From Ptychodera flava (Eukaryota; Hemichordata; Enteropneusta; Ptychoderidae), in NCBI RefSeq assembly GCF_041260155.1, contig NC_091929.1, positions 28,056,080 through 28,120,079 of the forward strand: a DNA stretch of 64,000 bases, read 5' to 3'. The position numbers and the translations under genes are program-made. The notes under the pieces were generated by a model. The model was not told where the DNA came from and ran no database searches. It saw nothing but the letters and a program-made list of their open reading frames with translations. Below are positions 35,499-48,785 of the stretch, one piece after another. Numbering within the stretch: the stretch's first letter is position 1; every line of letters begins with the position of its first letter.

Positions 35499-35620
35499 GA
35501 CGAAAGAACTTTTTTCTTTTTATTATCATACACGTTTAAGACTTGTTTTTAGAAAGAAAATTTGACAGTTTATTTTTACTCTATGACGATAAATATTTTT
35601 GAAACATTTGGCGCGCCGTA
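35499..35620. mobile_element. Right terminus of element E3
   Basis: The last ~122 bases of E3 displaced by E4, ending GGCGCGCCGTA at 35620 and followed by the target duplicate GTCCCAA. Confidence 0.85.
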
Positions 35621-36018
35621 GTCCCAAGCTCACAGGCATCTGCAGGGTGGGTTGATGTGCATGCTGATTTTACACAAAGTGACCTGTAGTTTATGTCGAT
35701 CGACGAGTAACATTTTGAAGATTCTTGGGGCTGCAAACGACCTGATTGTTCAGGCGCCATGTTGACTCTAACACTTGGAATAATCGATTTTGTTGAAGGA
35801 TGGAATTATTGATAAATGTAAGTGCAAAAATATTTCCGTTGAGAAGTTCCTGAGAAAGTGTGTCACTCTGCACACCTGTGTATATCACTACAAGTCGTCG
35901 CTGTTAAACATGATGTACTTACAGAAGTCTCACTTTGCGTCCAATCAAACGTAAGCGATGAATGTGAGACGTCAGGGGCTGTTTTCATTGGTTAAGACAT
36001 AAACTAATACACATTTAT

Positions 36019-36202
36019 AGGTATACTGTCACCTGTTCCAATTTTGCCACAGTTACCATGGAAAGAGAAAATCTAACCAATCACAGATTTTAAGCGGGTG
36101 GCCGCTTTTTAAAAACAGCGCCCTGACATTGGCATTTTGAATACAAGGAACGCCCCTTTGACCATATATGGGCATATTCAGATCACAATTTACTGTATAC
36201 CT
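36019..36202. mobile_element. 184-bp MITE, AGGTATACTGTCACC family
   Basis: Inverted ends AGGTATACTGTCACC and TACTGTATACCT; it interrupts sequence that is continuous in unit 4 near 44650. Confidence 0.85.
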
Positions 36203-37341
36203 TTAAGCTGAAAACGATAACAGCTGTGAGGTTTAGTCGATGAAGAGTTTGGAGTCACGGCAGGTTTCAGCAATTCTCAACAACTGACATTGATTTAAGT
36301 AGATGCATAAATAACAATACTTATAGCTGTCATATTTTTTTATTTGTCGGTGTGCAACCCACATGTCTGTGAAAGTTAGCAATTGCCCATCGTCACTTGT
36401 ACAACAACAAAAAGAAACGTAATATAACATCTGGTACTTTAGATTTTTAAGTTAGTATGCTCCTCGCTTGTAAAAGACTTAGGCTTTTGATCAAACTTTC
36501 CCCAAGGAATCTTTCAACCTATCTCTTTCGAATCGATGATAAAAATCAGGGGGCAGCGTGCACAATTATTTGTAGAGAAACAAATTACCCAAAATTTATC
36601 GACATTTGAAATTTAAAATGGCCTTGTGTTAAGGTAGAACGCGCCTCGGGGATATAAATTTGGACTCTCAAATATATACAATTCTTTTCTGATCTACCAC
36701 TTGTTTGGGCTCATTTATTTTTCAAGCTCTCCATCGAGGAAGAGGGAAAAAATTTCACCGTCTTAGTTTTTCGAAAATTAAAAAATTTACTTTTTCCAAT
36801 AGAGTTGACATATGAATGGCGGCCATTTTGAATTGCAAGTAACGCAAAATGTTCAGTGGGTACTTTGTTTTCTAGTTCCAAACTTTGCACGGTGACCCCG
36901 ATTTCAGTTGTTGATTTGGTAAGAGAATGGTTGAAAGTTTCATTTAGGGAATTTTAAGCAAACGTTTAAGGCGATACAATTTTTTGATTGTCACAAAAAT
37001 ATGCCTGTGAAATTTTTTTCCCTCCATGAGTTTCAAATTGAGCCCCAATAAATTTTAGGCCGAAAAGTAAAAGTTTATAAGCTTTTTAAAATATGTGTAC
37101 CTCGGGGGCATTCCATCCTAATTTGTAATTTTTGGACTATAAACTATCCTAAAGTCTGTAGATGATGTTAGCATGGGAAATTGTTTGCTTCTTCTGATGT
37201 CTGACTAAATCTGTTCCTCTTTTTCAGATAATTTCCATGATGCTTGGATCAGTCATCAACAAATGACACATTTGTCAACATTACTCATCACGACGAGGAG
37301 TCCGAAACCTCTGCGGAGAAACCACTTGATGGGATTTTTAA

Positions 37342-37525
37342 AGGTATACTGTCACCTGGTCCAATTTTGCCACAGTTACCATGGCAAGAGAAAATCTAAC
37401 CAATCACAGATTTTAAGCGGGCGGCCGCTTTTTAAAAACAGCGCCCTCACATGGGATTTTGAATACCAAGGAACGCCCCTTTGACCATATATGGGCATAA
37501 CTAGATTACAGGTGACTGTATACCT
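37342..37525. mobile_element. 184-bp MITE, AGGTATACTGTCACC family (unit 3)
   Basis: Same insertion as 21999-22182 in unit 2, so it predates the split of units 2 and 3 but not that of units 1 and 4. Confidence 0.85.
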
Positions 37526-38202
37526 TTGAATAGCGGCTGAGTACTTCCCTGTTTGTGTCCTCAAAGTTATCTGGGACGCTTTGGATGCTATAGAAACACA
37601 CTTTGACAGGGCAAGCGACATAAGAGTCTATGCCGTTGAGTTTACAGCAGACGATCGAATATCGTCGTCTGCATCTTTGAATCGTTATCTGGCGCGTTGT
37701 TGTCATCAAGTTTGTGCAATCTAAATTGTAAGGAACGACTTTTCTATCGAGAGTTAATTGCACCTACAGACGTACGTCAAGAAGAGATAGGTGTCTAAAG
37801 TGCATTCACCTATGCTGGTCAGACAAATAAACAGCGAGAAAGAAAATGGCTCAAAACATTTTACGACTTATCGATCGATTTTAAGACGAGATTTAGAGGG
37901 AGCCATATAGATTATAAATACACCTTTATCATTGTGTAGCCTGTATGATGTTACACCTTTAACTGCAAAATAATCAAATTCCGTTTTAATACGTCCACTG
38001 TTTTTACTTCGTTCAGGGCATAGCAATTTTGTGTAGAATACTCTACTTTGGATACGGTAATTGCTGACGTCATCAGCTTGTTTATTGACTTGTTTACAAG
38101 TCCAACTTCGCGAACATGGTCGATAAAATCTGAGGATACTAGAATGTGCAACAAATTCCTGTAATTGTACTTGTTTTGAGTACAAAACAGTTTACAAGAC
38201 TC

Positions 38203-38252
<50 letters not shown>
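38203..38252. repeat. (CT)n microsatellite, unit 3
   Basis: Pure CT tract, orthologous to those of the other units. Confidence 0.95.
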
Positions 38253-38254
<2 letters not shown>

Positions 38255-40002
38255 CAAAAGTCAACGACACTCATTCCTCATTGTTCGTAGTTTGTGTCAC
38301 AGGTTCCGATGAAATGTCCGTGGACTGTAAAATGCTCTCTCTTAAGATTTCTTTCGAGACGGAGAACTTAGATATGTAATATCTAATTATAATATGTAAA
38401 TGCTCTAGATCTAGTATGGCCATTTCAAACGAAGTCATGGCAGTGACAATTGTCGATACGGATATTCGTAAATGGCCGCCTTTTCCAGTGTCGTCAGACA
38501 TTTCCTCTTGGATATTCATATAGATAGACATAAAACTGCCCAAAATCCAATATGCCTTCAGGTAGCGTTGGACCCAAACCACTATACTTTTTTTCAAAGC
38601 AATTTTTCTCATCAGAGGTGTCATGAACCCCCCCCTCCCCCATTATATAAAAACAGAGACAATCTAAAGTTAAGTATGGTAGCAATAGTTTCCTCCAAGG
38701 ATGAAGGGATACATTTCTGAGGTAGAAAACCTCAATTTTGGTATTAATGATAAAAATCAATTTAAGTCAAAAACTTGATAACACTTTATGAAATTTTATA
38801 ACCCATTTGAATAAGAGAATATGTACAAAAAATACGAAAATTTTGTTTTACGTTGTCTATTCTCTTCGAGGGTTGAAAGACTGACATTCAACATAGGGAT
38901 AAAAATCATGATAAGCAAAACCGAAACGACTCTTATTCAAAATGTAATAACTTTATCGCCAAGCAAAATTGTCGTTTTCTATAGGATTTGAAGAACATAG
39001 CGTAAAAAATCACAAAATCTGACCCAGCCAGAGTGGAGTTTTTTTTTTTGAGATGTTGAAAACTGGAGGAGCCAGGAAGTCGGGTGATTAGCATAAATTC
39101 GCATAAATTTACACTAATCTTTGGTGAACAAATAAATAAAATTGAATTAATCTTTCCAAAAAGTTATTTTGAGCAAAGTGCACTGTGTTTATATGTGCAA
39201 CGCCACCCTAAGATTAATAATCTTCATGATCGAGTTTAAGTAACTTCACACCGTCTTTGGGTTGCTTTTAAGAGCTAATGTACTTCGGTTATGGTTTTTA
39301 CCGACACTGAAATTGTAACAAAACTTTTTTGGTCTTCTACATGTGTGAGCAAATTTTGAAGTCCTTGGAGTAAATTGATAAGTTTGAGCTTAATTTGCAA
39401 CGTCTGTTTTGAATGTCTGTTTTTGTTTTCGCTTTTCAGATTGTCCCGAACAGATTTGAGACAGCGATAACTACTACCGTAAACATACAAATATCAACAA
39501 TTTAGGTAATTTATTTCTACAATACCGTACTTTGAATGACCCTAGATTTACATTCTTGATCATGAAATAGATTGGTGGGAAAGTTTAAGAAAAGTTGCAA
39601 ATTTCCTGTTTTGAGGCGCACACCGTACCAATACAGTATGGTCATCACAGAAAGTCCACATCTGGATAAAGTGAACTTGACGCAACTTGACGTGACTTGT
39701 ATGTCAACATGACCGCTATATGCATTCAGTACAAGAGGGGGCTTGAACATGAAACACTCAGACAAAGAAGATATTCTTTGCAAAATTGACATCTCTAAAT
39801 TATTATCCAGAGAGACAAATTCAATACGTATTGCAACTCTAAAAGAATACAATATCATAATATACTGTAATGAATATGCATAACAAAATATGTTGTCGAT
39901 TGTGAAGTTAGAGAAAGGATAAAATATCCAGACGACATTTGCACCCATCTTCGATTAAAATTCAACTTGGAACGTCTCCGTCAACCCTAAAACTCGGTGA
40001 AA
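38253..40002. other. Intergenic sequence downstream of ILP-3
   Basis: Near-identical to 22918-24661. The longer minus-strand frame here (39517-39948) arises from a one-base difference joining two frames that are separate in unit 2, which shows these frames are not conserved genes. Confidence 0.5.
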
Positions 40003-40008
40003 TTTATT
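40003..40008 (-). terminator. Putative poly(A) signal of ILP-3
   Basis: Minus-strand AATAAA about 70 bases past the stop, as in ILP-2. Confidence 0.4.
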
Positions 40009-40075
40009 TCATAAGTAAATGTGTACTTGAAATACATCAAACACATATTTGATACCGATTGCGAATCATTTCGGA

Positions 40076-40992
40076 TTATGATCCAAATAGGGACAAGAAT
40101 AAGGCTAACTCTTCCTGGATTTCGTCACAACAGTACTGAATCTTCCGCTGCAAAGAGCAGCGACTGTGGCAACATTCATCGATAATGCCCCGCTGTATCT
40201 TGTTCCTTGGACTGGTTGTAGTTGGTATAAACGATGACGCAAGACGTTTGTTGACCGTGACTCCTTATTTTAAAAAAAGTGAAAAAGAAGAAAGATAAGT
40301 GGGTGCCAAATAAAAAATGTTCTCTCCATAAAGTAAACACAATATTTCCTAAAAATAAAGTACCCATTGTGAGTTATTTAAAATACTGTCAAATTATACT
40401 TGTCGCGTTTTGATGAAACAAGTTTGCAAATCAGAAAACTAAAAAAGTATGTTAATTTAACCTGTTACAAGCTTTACTTTACACTTGTGTAAGTTAAGAC
40501 AGATCGTGCCTCGAAATTGATTGAAATGTGAACCAAACTACTACAGTAGTATTTGATTTTATCTTACCACTGAGAAAATGTTTAGATTTACTGAAAGTTT
40601 ATTAATAAGGTGATACCTTAGAAGTCAGCATATACAATTATCGCGTCAGTGCTATTAGTTTCTCACAAACCACGGCGATTGACATAAATGCTGTTAAACG
40701 CAGGTGTATTTTGCTTCGGTTGGTAGAGATATACACACTATCGAGCGAAGTAAATGCCAAAGTTATCAAAGGGTTCCTCTGATAAAAATCAAAACACACC
40801 TTGATCGGTAGCGTAGCATCCCCTACATATGAACGACATGCTTTCTATCAGGAGACTGCAATCCAAGTCCCTCCTGCCTTTGGCTGAATTGCTGTAATCA
40901 CCGTCTCCCGGGAGTAGATCAGTGCGTACTTGTCCAATCGCAAACGCCACCAACAGGGCAGTCGAGAGAAGAAAGGCTCGCACTAGAATCAT
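40076..40992 (-). CDS. ILP-3, insulin-like peptide with eight cysteines (two coding exons)
   Basis: 126 residues, same amino-acid sequence as ILP-2. Minus-strand exons: 40800-40992 and 40076-40263; intron 536 bp, GTGTGT...AAG, phase 1. Signal peptide, then B chain with C45, C56, C59; K70-R71; 18-residue C-peptide ending KIQR; A chain GIIDECCHSRC with C95, C96, C100, C109, C110. The intron is a few bases longer than in ILP-2 (poly-A/T length), one of very few differences, so the duplication or a conversion event is recent. Both copies look functional; together they may simply raise the dose of one hormone. The eight-cysteine pattern predicts three insulin-type disulfides plus one linking C59 and C110, by analogy and not shown here. 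Confidence 0.9.
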
Positions 40993-41009
40993 GTTCGCAG
41001 AGGTTCTGT

Positions 41010-42349
41010 CTATTGATAGTAAAATAATGCAATGAAGTCAGAAACTCAAACTTTTCTATCATTTTCTTTTTTCTATCCTCTGCCTGTGTTCCCCTGCCTA
41101 GTGGAATTTTATTAAGTTATGTCTTCTAAACAGGGCATGTATTTTCTGTAACGGTGGGCCTACCTAAGTAAACGACCGTTCTGTCTATACTCAGTTTTCT
41201 GTCTCTGCTGCCTGCCCGGATCTCTGACCGCTCGCTTGACTGTCCGTCCGTATGAGCAAACGTGCACTGGTCAGGCTGCCTTAAAGCGACAAAGTCGGCC
41301 ATTTTTCATGATGAATTTTGTTTGATACGAAATACAATTTGTATTGTTTTACATGTTGACAGATACTAAATAAATGGGTGACCATGAATATATACGACCC
41401 CGGTTTTAGAAAAATTAAATGAAACCATCGCGAGAATGAATTAATGGTGAATTCATTTTCGCGATGGTTTCAATTATGTGTCTAAATCTAGGGTTGAATA
41501 TATGCATGGTCATAAATTCATTCAGTATCTTTCAACATGTCAAACAATAGAAAGAGAATTTCGTATCAAACAAAATTCATGAAAAATTGCCAAATTTGTC
41601 CCTTGAAGGTAGTATGCACCTCAAAATTTAAAAACCCACTTTCGCAAGGAAACTTTCAACCAATATCTTTCAAAGGAAAAAAAATAAAACTCGGGGAGTA
41701 ACGGTGCAAATTTGTTACGGTGGAAACAAATACTTTACCCACTACTTGAAAATCAAAATGGCCGCCATTCGTTTCTTCGATTCCAACAAAACTAAGATTA
41801 CGAAGATTTCAAAATGAGCCCCAAACAAGCGGTACACGAGAAAAGTATTGTAAAATGAATTGTAAAATTTTAGTGAAAAATTTTACCAATTTTTATGAAT
41901 ATTTTTCTGTGATGTTTTGATAATTTTGAACCAAATGGACATAAAATTTCATTGGCTACAGTTTTTTTCTCAAAATTGACTTTGGCGCTCAAAGGGTTAA
42001 TGCCTATCTTTTCTTTGCGGTAACATAATTTAGCACATGATTATCGCCAGACGAAAATTGTCCTGTTTGTTATCGCCTGATTGTCATCAATCCTAAAGAT
42101 AATGAACGAGTTTCAGTCACTTCACTTCAAAAAACCAAACACAGAAACTACTACATTTTCGTGATTTTTATGACACACTGAGAAGTGAAAACATTCTTCA
42201 GAATTTCAGTACGGGTCGATTCACTGTACCTGTATAATTTGTTCGTCTGCCTCTCTCTTTCTTCGGGTTCTCTTCGTCTGTGAGTGGATTGCAGTCTAGC
42301 GGTGCGCCGGTACAGTTCTAGGAACGCTAGTTCGCCCTTTATTTTATTC
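41010..42349 (-). promoter_or_regulatory. Candidate 5'UTR intron, 5'UTR exon and promoter of ILP-3
   Basis: Acceptor-like site ends at 41010, donor-like CAG|GTACAG at 42230/42229, TATA-like AATAAAATAAAG at 42338-42349, all on the minus strand and matching the other units. Inference only. Confidence 0.3.
41279..41609. mobile_element. 331-bp foldback MITE upstream of ILP-3
   Basis: Same palindromic element and position as 25934-26265. Its outer arms pair CCTTAAAGCGACAAAG with TTTGTCCCTTGAAGG. Confidence 0.85.
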
Positions 42350-42350
42350 T

Positions 42351-42602
42351 GTGGGGTTATCTGAAGTAATAGAACTCAATTTGGCTGACAGGTTGAGTCA
42401 GATGTCACCTTCGCACGCAGAGAAGTTGGTCAAGACGACCATTATTGATCCGTATCACTTGCCGATGAGAAGAAAACCGCGAAGTGTGGCTTTGAGCAGC
42501 ATACAAAGTGCTCTTTATCACCAACTATACAATAACAACAGTTCCGGCACCCTCAACCATATGTTACCGATCATGATTGGCAGTTTGCATAAGGCACGTT
42601 GA
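42351..42602 (+). other. Conserved plus-strand open frame, unrecognised, probably not a gene (unit 3)
   Basis: 83-codon frame nearly identical to that at 27009-27260. No domain is recognised; see the unit 1 entry for why it is doubted. Confidence 0.35.
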
Positions 42603-42615
42603 AATGAGTCCATTT

Positions 42616-43274
42616 AAGGTAGAATGCGCCCCGGGGATACAAAATGGAGTCAAAAATTTTTCTTCATAGAGTTAACACAGGGATGGCAGCCATTTTGAAT
42701 TTTGAATATCGGTAAATCTTGGGTAATTTGTATCTCTGGTACCAAAATTTGCACAATGACCACCGATTCTTATTCTTGATCGATAGAATTGGAATTTGAT
42801 AAAGATAGAATGACTCTCGGCAACAAATGAAAATCGAAAATGTCATTTTTCTTCTGTAGAGTTAACACTGGTATGGCAGCCATTTTGAATATTGAATAGC
42901 TGTAAATCTTGGGTAATTTGTTTCTCTAGTATCAAAATTTGCACAGTTATCCCCGATTTTTATTCTTAATTTGAAAGTGAATGGTGGAAAGATTCCTTGA
43001 ACACGATTGGAATAATTGGGATAACTGGATTTTCATATTTTGCAAATTTCTCAAAAGTGTTAGGTGCCATATAGCTGAATGTTGCAATACTAGTATTGCA
43101 AATTACTCATAAAAACAAGTGTGTAAAGTATAAAGAAAAGAAGATGAGATAACATTTGTAGATTAAATCGTCATTACTTCATCATCCACTTATCCTAAAT
43201 TAGTTCAAATCGTGTTCTTGAGGAAAGTTTGAGCAAAAGCTGAAGTCTTTCATTTTCCAGGCGCATGCTGCCTT
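42616..43274. repeat. MITE pair of the AAGGTA...TGCGCC family (unit 3)
   Basis: Same structure and position as in units 1 and 2. Confidence 0.6.
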
Positions 43275-43379
43275 CAAAAGCTCAAGTACCCACGGGCATT
43301 TAAAGCATTGCATTTTGGCCAAATGTACGTTTAATATTTCGTGGGTTTTTTTTGCGAAATCATATTTTTGCCTTCGTCT

Positions 43380-43532
43380 AGCGAAGTACTTGAAGTTCCC
43401 CTTTCCTTTGGTTGTCTGGATGCAGTAAGTACTGTACGCGGAAGTGACGTCTAAATGAGGGCGCTAAACAGGAAGTGAAAGACACGAAAAAGGAGGTAAC
43501 ACAAATGGTTGGCGTACGTTCTCAGTTGTCTG
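43380..43532 (-). pseudogene. ILP-5-type 3' stub at the unit 3/4 junction
   Basis: Truncated ILP-5-like gene end, as at the other junctions, stopping at TTGTCTG (43532). Unit 4 follows with AAAAGCTTCATTAG, one base changed from ACAAGCTTC. Confidence 0.83.
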
Positions 43533-44254
43533 AAAAGCTTCATTAGAGCAACTGCAAAGCGTTGCTCATTAAAGTGAAAAAATGGATCGAGGCGTGTGCA
43601 ATACAGTTACTGGTTTCTTCCGCCTCGTGGACTAATAAGAACGATTTCAGTCCTGGACTCGTGTGACACCAATTTCCCAATGTTCATACATTAATACATG
43701 GTAAATGTCCACTTTGTAGTTATCTTTCATCTGGCAGATTACCTTTTACTGATGTACAATCATGATATTCAAGTTATGCAATCTAATGGAAAAAAAATAC
43801 AATTTTCACTAGGCATCACCTTTTTTATTGAACATAAAACAGATATAAAACTACAGAGACAAAAATAGTTTTTTCCAGCGATGGGGGAGAGAAAATTGCC
43901 GGCCGACCGGAGCTGTATCTGCAAATTGCCACCAAAAAAGTCTTAATTTACAATGAAGGAGGACATACACGGTTAGAACCCTCGTATACCAAAACGAGGC
44001 CTTGAACCTTTCCCGATTAGAACCCTCAACCACAACGAGGCCTTGAAACTTTCCCGGTCGGGTGCACAGTATCGCTGTTCCAAGTTTGTTGAAAGCACTT
44101 AAACATGCTATTCCCATCACTTGAAGATCCCTACAAAACTTGAACGACATGAAGGTGACTTTGACAACTAGTTCCGCTAAAAAATTGCGCAATAAAGAAA
44201 AATTATTTTTACAGATCACTTGACCTAAGAGTGAAGTGTAGGCCTCAGCGATGT

Positions 44255-46471
44255 GTCTCAAGTTCACAGGCATCTGCAGGATGGGTTGACGTGCATGCTG
44301 ATTTTACACAACTTGACCTGTAGTTTGTGTCGATCGACGAGTAACATTTTGAAGATTCTGAGGACTGCAAACGACCTGATTGTTCACGCGCCATGTTGAC
44401 TCTAACACTTGGAATAATCGATTTGTTGAAGGATGGCATTATTGATAAATGTAAGTGCAAAAATATTTCCGTCGAGGAGGTTCCTGAGAAAGTGTGTCAC
44501 TCTTCACACCTGTGTATATCACTACAAGTCGTCGATGTTAAACATGATGTACTTACAACTTGAAAAGTGTCACTTTGCGTCCAATCAAACGTAAGCGATG
44601 AATGTGAAACGTCAGGGGCTGTTTTCATTGGTTAAGACATAAACTAACACGTACTTAAGCTGAACATGGTAACAGCTGTGAGGTTTAGTCGATGAAGAGT
44701 TTGGGGCCACGGCAGGTTTCAGCAATTTTCAACAACTGACATTGATTTAAATAGATGCATAAAATAACAATATTTATAGCTGTCATATTTTTGCATTTGT
44801 CGGTTTGCAACCTACATGTCTGTGAAAGTTAGCAATTACCCATCGTCACTTGTACAACAAAAAAAGAAACGTAATATAACATCTTGTACTTTAGTTTTTT
44901 AAGGTAGTATGCTCCTCGCTTGTGAAAGACTTAAGCTTTTGATCAAACTTTCCTCAAGGAATCTTTCAACCATTCTCTTTCGAGTTGATGATAAAAATCA
45001 GTGGTCAGCGTGCAAAATTTGATTGTAGAGAAACAAATTAGACAAAATTTATCGACACTTGAAATTTAAAATGGCCTTGTGTTAAGGTAGAACGCGCCTC
45101 GGGGATAGAAATTTGGACTCTCAAATTTCTACAATTCTTTTCTGATCTACCACTTGTTTGGGCTCATTTATTTTTCAAGCTCTCCATCGAGGAAGAAAGA
45201 AAAATTTTCACCGTCTTAGTTTTTCGAAAATCAAAAAATTTACTTTTTCCCCATAGAGTTAACACATGGATGGCGGCCATTTTGAATTGCAAGTATCGCA
45301 AAATGTTTAGTTGGTACTTTGTTTTTCTAGCTCCAAACTTTGCACGGTGACCTCGATTTTAGTTGTTGATTTGGTGAGAGATTGGTTGAAATTTTCATTG
45401 AGGGAATTTCCAGCAAAAGTTTAAAGCGATACAATTTTTGATTGTCACAAAAATATGCCTATGAAAACTTTTTTTCCTTCATGAGTTTCAAATTGAGCCC
45501 CAATAAATTGAAGGCCAAAAAGTAAAAGTTTATAAGCTTTTTAAGATATGTGTACCTGAGGCGCATTCCATCCTACTTTGTGATTTTTGGACTATAAACT
45601 ATCCTAAAGTCTGTAAATGATGTTAGCACGGAAAATTGTTTGCTTCTTCTGATGTCTGACTAAATCTGTTCCTCTTTTTCAGATACTTTCTATGATGCTT
45701 GGATCAGTCATCAACAAATGACACATTCGTCAACATTACTCATTACGACGAGGAGTCCGAAACCTCTGCGGAAAAACCACTTGATGGGAATTTTAAATAG
45801 CGGCTGAGTACTTCCCTGTTTGTGTCCGCAAAGTTATCTGGGACGCGTTTGGTGCTATAGAAACACATTTTGACAGGGCAAGCGACATAAGAGTCTATGG
45901 CGTTGAGTTTACAGCAGACGATCGAATATCGTCGTCTGCATCTTTGAATCGTTATCTGGCGCGTTGTTGTCATCGAGTTTGTGCAATGTAAATTGTAAGG
46001 AACGACTTTTCTATCGAGAGTTAATTGCACCTACAGACGTACGTCAAGAAGAGATAGGTGTCTAAAGTGCATTCACCTATGCCGGTCAGACAAATAAACA
46101 GCGAGAAAGAGATAGCTCAAAACATTTTACGAATATCGATCGATTTTAAGACGAGATTTAGAGGGAGCCATATAGATTATAAATATACCTTTATCATTGT
46201 GTAGCCTGTGCAATGTTACACCTTTAAATGCAAAATAATCGCATCCCGGATTAATACGTCCACTGTTTTTACTTCGTTCAGGACATAACCATTTTGTGTA
46301 GAATACTCTATTTTGGATACAGTAATTACTGCCGTCATCAGCTAGTTTATTGACTTGTTTACAAGTCCAACTTCGCGAACATGGTCGATAAAATCTGAGG
46401 ATGCTGGAATGTGCAACGAATTCCTGTAATTGTACTTGTTTTGAGTACAAAACAGTTTACAAGAACCCCCC

Positions 46472-46476
<5 letters not shown>
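44255..46476. other. Unit 4 left block and ILP-4 downstream block
   Basis: It holds one satellite monomer (about 44795-45290) and lacks the 184-bp MITEs. The minus-strand frame 45743-46030 with RRRYSIVCC is the same non-insulin shadow seen in the other units. No gene is supported. Confidence 0.55.

Positions 46477-46562
<86 letters not shown>
46477..46562. repeat. (CT)n microsatellite, unit 4
   Basis: Longest of the four orthologous CT tracts. Confidence 0.95.
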
Positions 46563-46563
<1 letters not shown>

Positions 46564-48382
46564 CAAAAGTCAACAACACCAATTCCTCATTGTTCGTAGT
46601 TTGTGTCACAGGTTCCGATGAAATGTTCGTGGACTATAAAATGCCCTCTCTTGAGATTTCTTTCGAGACGGGGAACTTACATATGCATTAATTAATTTTA
46701 TAATAAGTAAATGCTCTAGAATTTGATAACTGGTATGGCCATTTCAAACGAAGTCATGGCTGTGACAATTTTCGATAAGGATATTCGTGAATGGCCGCCT
46801 TTCCAGTGTCGTCAGACGTTTCCTCTTTGATATTCATATAGATGGACATAAAACTGTCCAAAATCCAATATGCCTTCAGGTAGCGTTGGACCCAAACCAC
46901 TATACTTTTTTTTCAAAGCAATATTTCTCATCAGAGATGTCATGATCCCCCCCACCCCCATTATATAAAAACAGAGAATCTAAAGCTAAGTACGGTAGCA
47001 ATAGTTTCTCCAAGAATGAAGGGGTACATATTTGGGGTAGAAAACCTCAATTTTGGTATTAATGATAAAAATCAATTTAATTCAAAACCTTGATAACACT
47101 TTATGAAATTTTATAACCCATTTGAATAAGAGAATATGTACAAAAATACGACAATTTTGTTTTACATTATCTATTAACATTACGGGTTGAAAGACTGGCA
47201 TTCAGCGTAGGGATTAAAGTCATGATAAGCAAAACTGAACCGACTCTTATTCAAAATGTAATAACTTTATCGCCAAGCAAAATTGTCGTTTTCTATAGTA
47301 TTTTAAGTTCACAAGTTCACAAAAAGTTCACAAAATTTGACCAAGCCAGAGTGGAGGTTCTTTTGAGATGTTGAAAACAGGAGGAAAAAGAAGCCATGAA
47401 TGTCGGGTGATTAGCATAAATGTGCATAAATTTACACTTCTCTCTCACCCAACTTACAATTGCTTGTCATGCTAAAATTGAACTCAACCAATATTTTCAT
47501 CTTTGTCAACAAATAAATGAAATTAAATTAATCTTTGCAAAAAGTTATTTTGAGCAAAATACACTTTGTTTGTGTATGTGCAACGCCACCTCAAGATTAA
47601 TATCTTCATGATCGAGTTCAAGTAACTTCACACCGCCTTTGTTTTTCTTTTAAGAGCTAACGTACTTCGGTTATAGTTTTTACCGACACTGAAATTGTAA
47701 CAAAACATTTTTGGTCTGCTACATGTGCAAGCAAATTTCCTTGGAGTAAATTAATTAGTTTAAGCTGAAATTTGCAACGTATTGTTTTGAATGTCTGTTT
47801 TTGTTTTCGCTTTTCAGATTGTCCCAAACATATTTGACACAGCGATAACTACTACTGTAAACATACAAATATCAACAATTTAGGTAATTTATTTCTATAA
47901 TACCGTACTTTGAATGACCCTAGATTTACATTCTTGACCGTGAAATAGATTGGTGGGAAAGTTAAAGAAAAGTTGCAAATTTACTGTTTTGAGGCGCATA
48001 CCCAACCAATACAGTGTGGTCATCACAGAAAGTCCACATCTGGATAAAGTGAACTTGACGCAACTTGACGTGACTTGTATGTCAACATGACCGCTTATAT
48101 GCGTTCAGTACAAGAAGGGGCTTGAACATGAAACACTCAGACAAAGAAGATATTCTTTGCAAAATTGATATCTCTAAATTTATTATCCAGAGAGACAAAT
48201 TCAATACGACTTGCAACTCTAAAAGAATACAATATCATAATATACTGTAATGAATATGCATAACAAAATATGTTGTCGATTGTGAAGTTAGAGAAAGGAT
48301 AAAATATCCAGACGAGATTTGCACCCATCTTCGATTAAAATTCAACTTGGACCGTCTTCGTCGACCCTAAAACTCGGTGACA
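46563..48382. other. Intergenic sequence downstream of ILP-4
   Basis: Diverged copy of 22918-24661, with some extra sequence near 47440-47505. No coding region is recognised. Confidence 0.5.
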
Positions 48383-48388
48383 TTTATT
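48383..48388 (-). terminator. Putative poly(A) signal of ILP-4
   Basis: Minus-strand AATAAA about 400 bases past the stop, as in ILP-1. Confidence 0.4.
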
Positions 48389-48785
48389 TCATAAGTTAAT
48401 TTGTATTTTAAATACATCAAACACATATTTGATACCTTCTGTTTGCTAAACAGAAAAATTTCATTGCGAAATATAATTGACTCTGTCCGTCCTGGAAAAC
48501 ATGTCATTCAAAAGAGACGTGACTGTGGTGGGTATGTCCAGTTTTGAATTTTCACAAGGTCAGTTTTTATAACCTTTGTTTCTATTTGCAGGGGAAGATT
48601 ATTGCTGTGAAATCTAAGGTGAAGTCATGTTTTTTGTGTCGAAATAGAGCGAGTCTTGATGCGTCGAAACCTTAGTATCCCAGTTTCTTTTGCCGGAGAC
48701 GAGTGGCGTAAATTGCGCAAAGTTCATCGTGGCGTGATTGCAGAAAAATGGTAATTAAAGGAAACCGATTGCGAATCATTTCGAA

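Larger units (their letters stand above)
35628..38202. other. Unit 3 left-block remainder and ILP-3 downstream block
   Basis: It contains sequence shared with 5110-5500 and 44255-44690, two 184-bp MITEs (36019-36202, 37342-37525) and one satellite monomer (about 36345-36835). Short frames are repeat shadows. No gene is supported. Confidence 0.6.
28178..43532. repeat. Tandem duplication unit 3 (contains ILP-3)
   Basis: Third unit, 15.4 kb, including 6.7 kb of nested TACGG elements. Its left block has a small local duplication of about 60 bp near 28590-28690 (the 'ACACGATTAGAACCCTC..AACGAGGC' block twice). It ends at the ILP-5-type stub. Confidence 0.85.
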
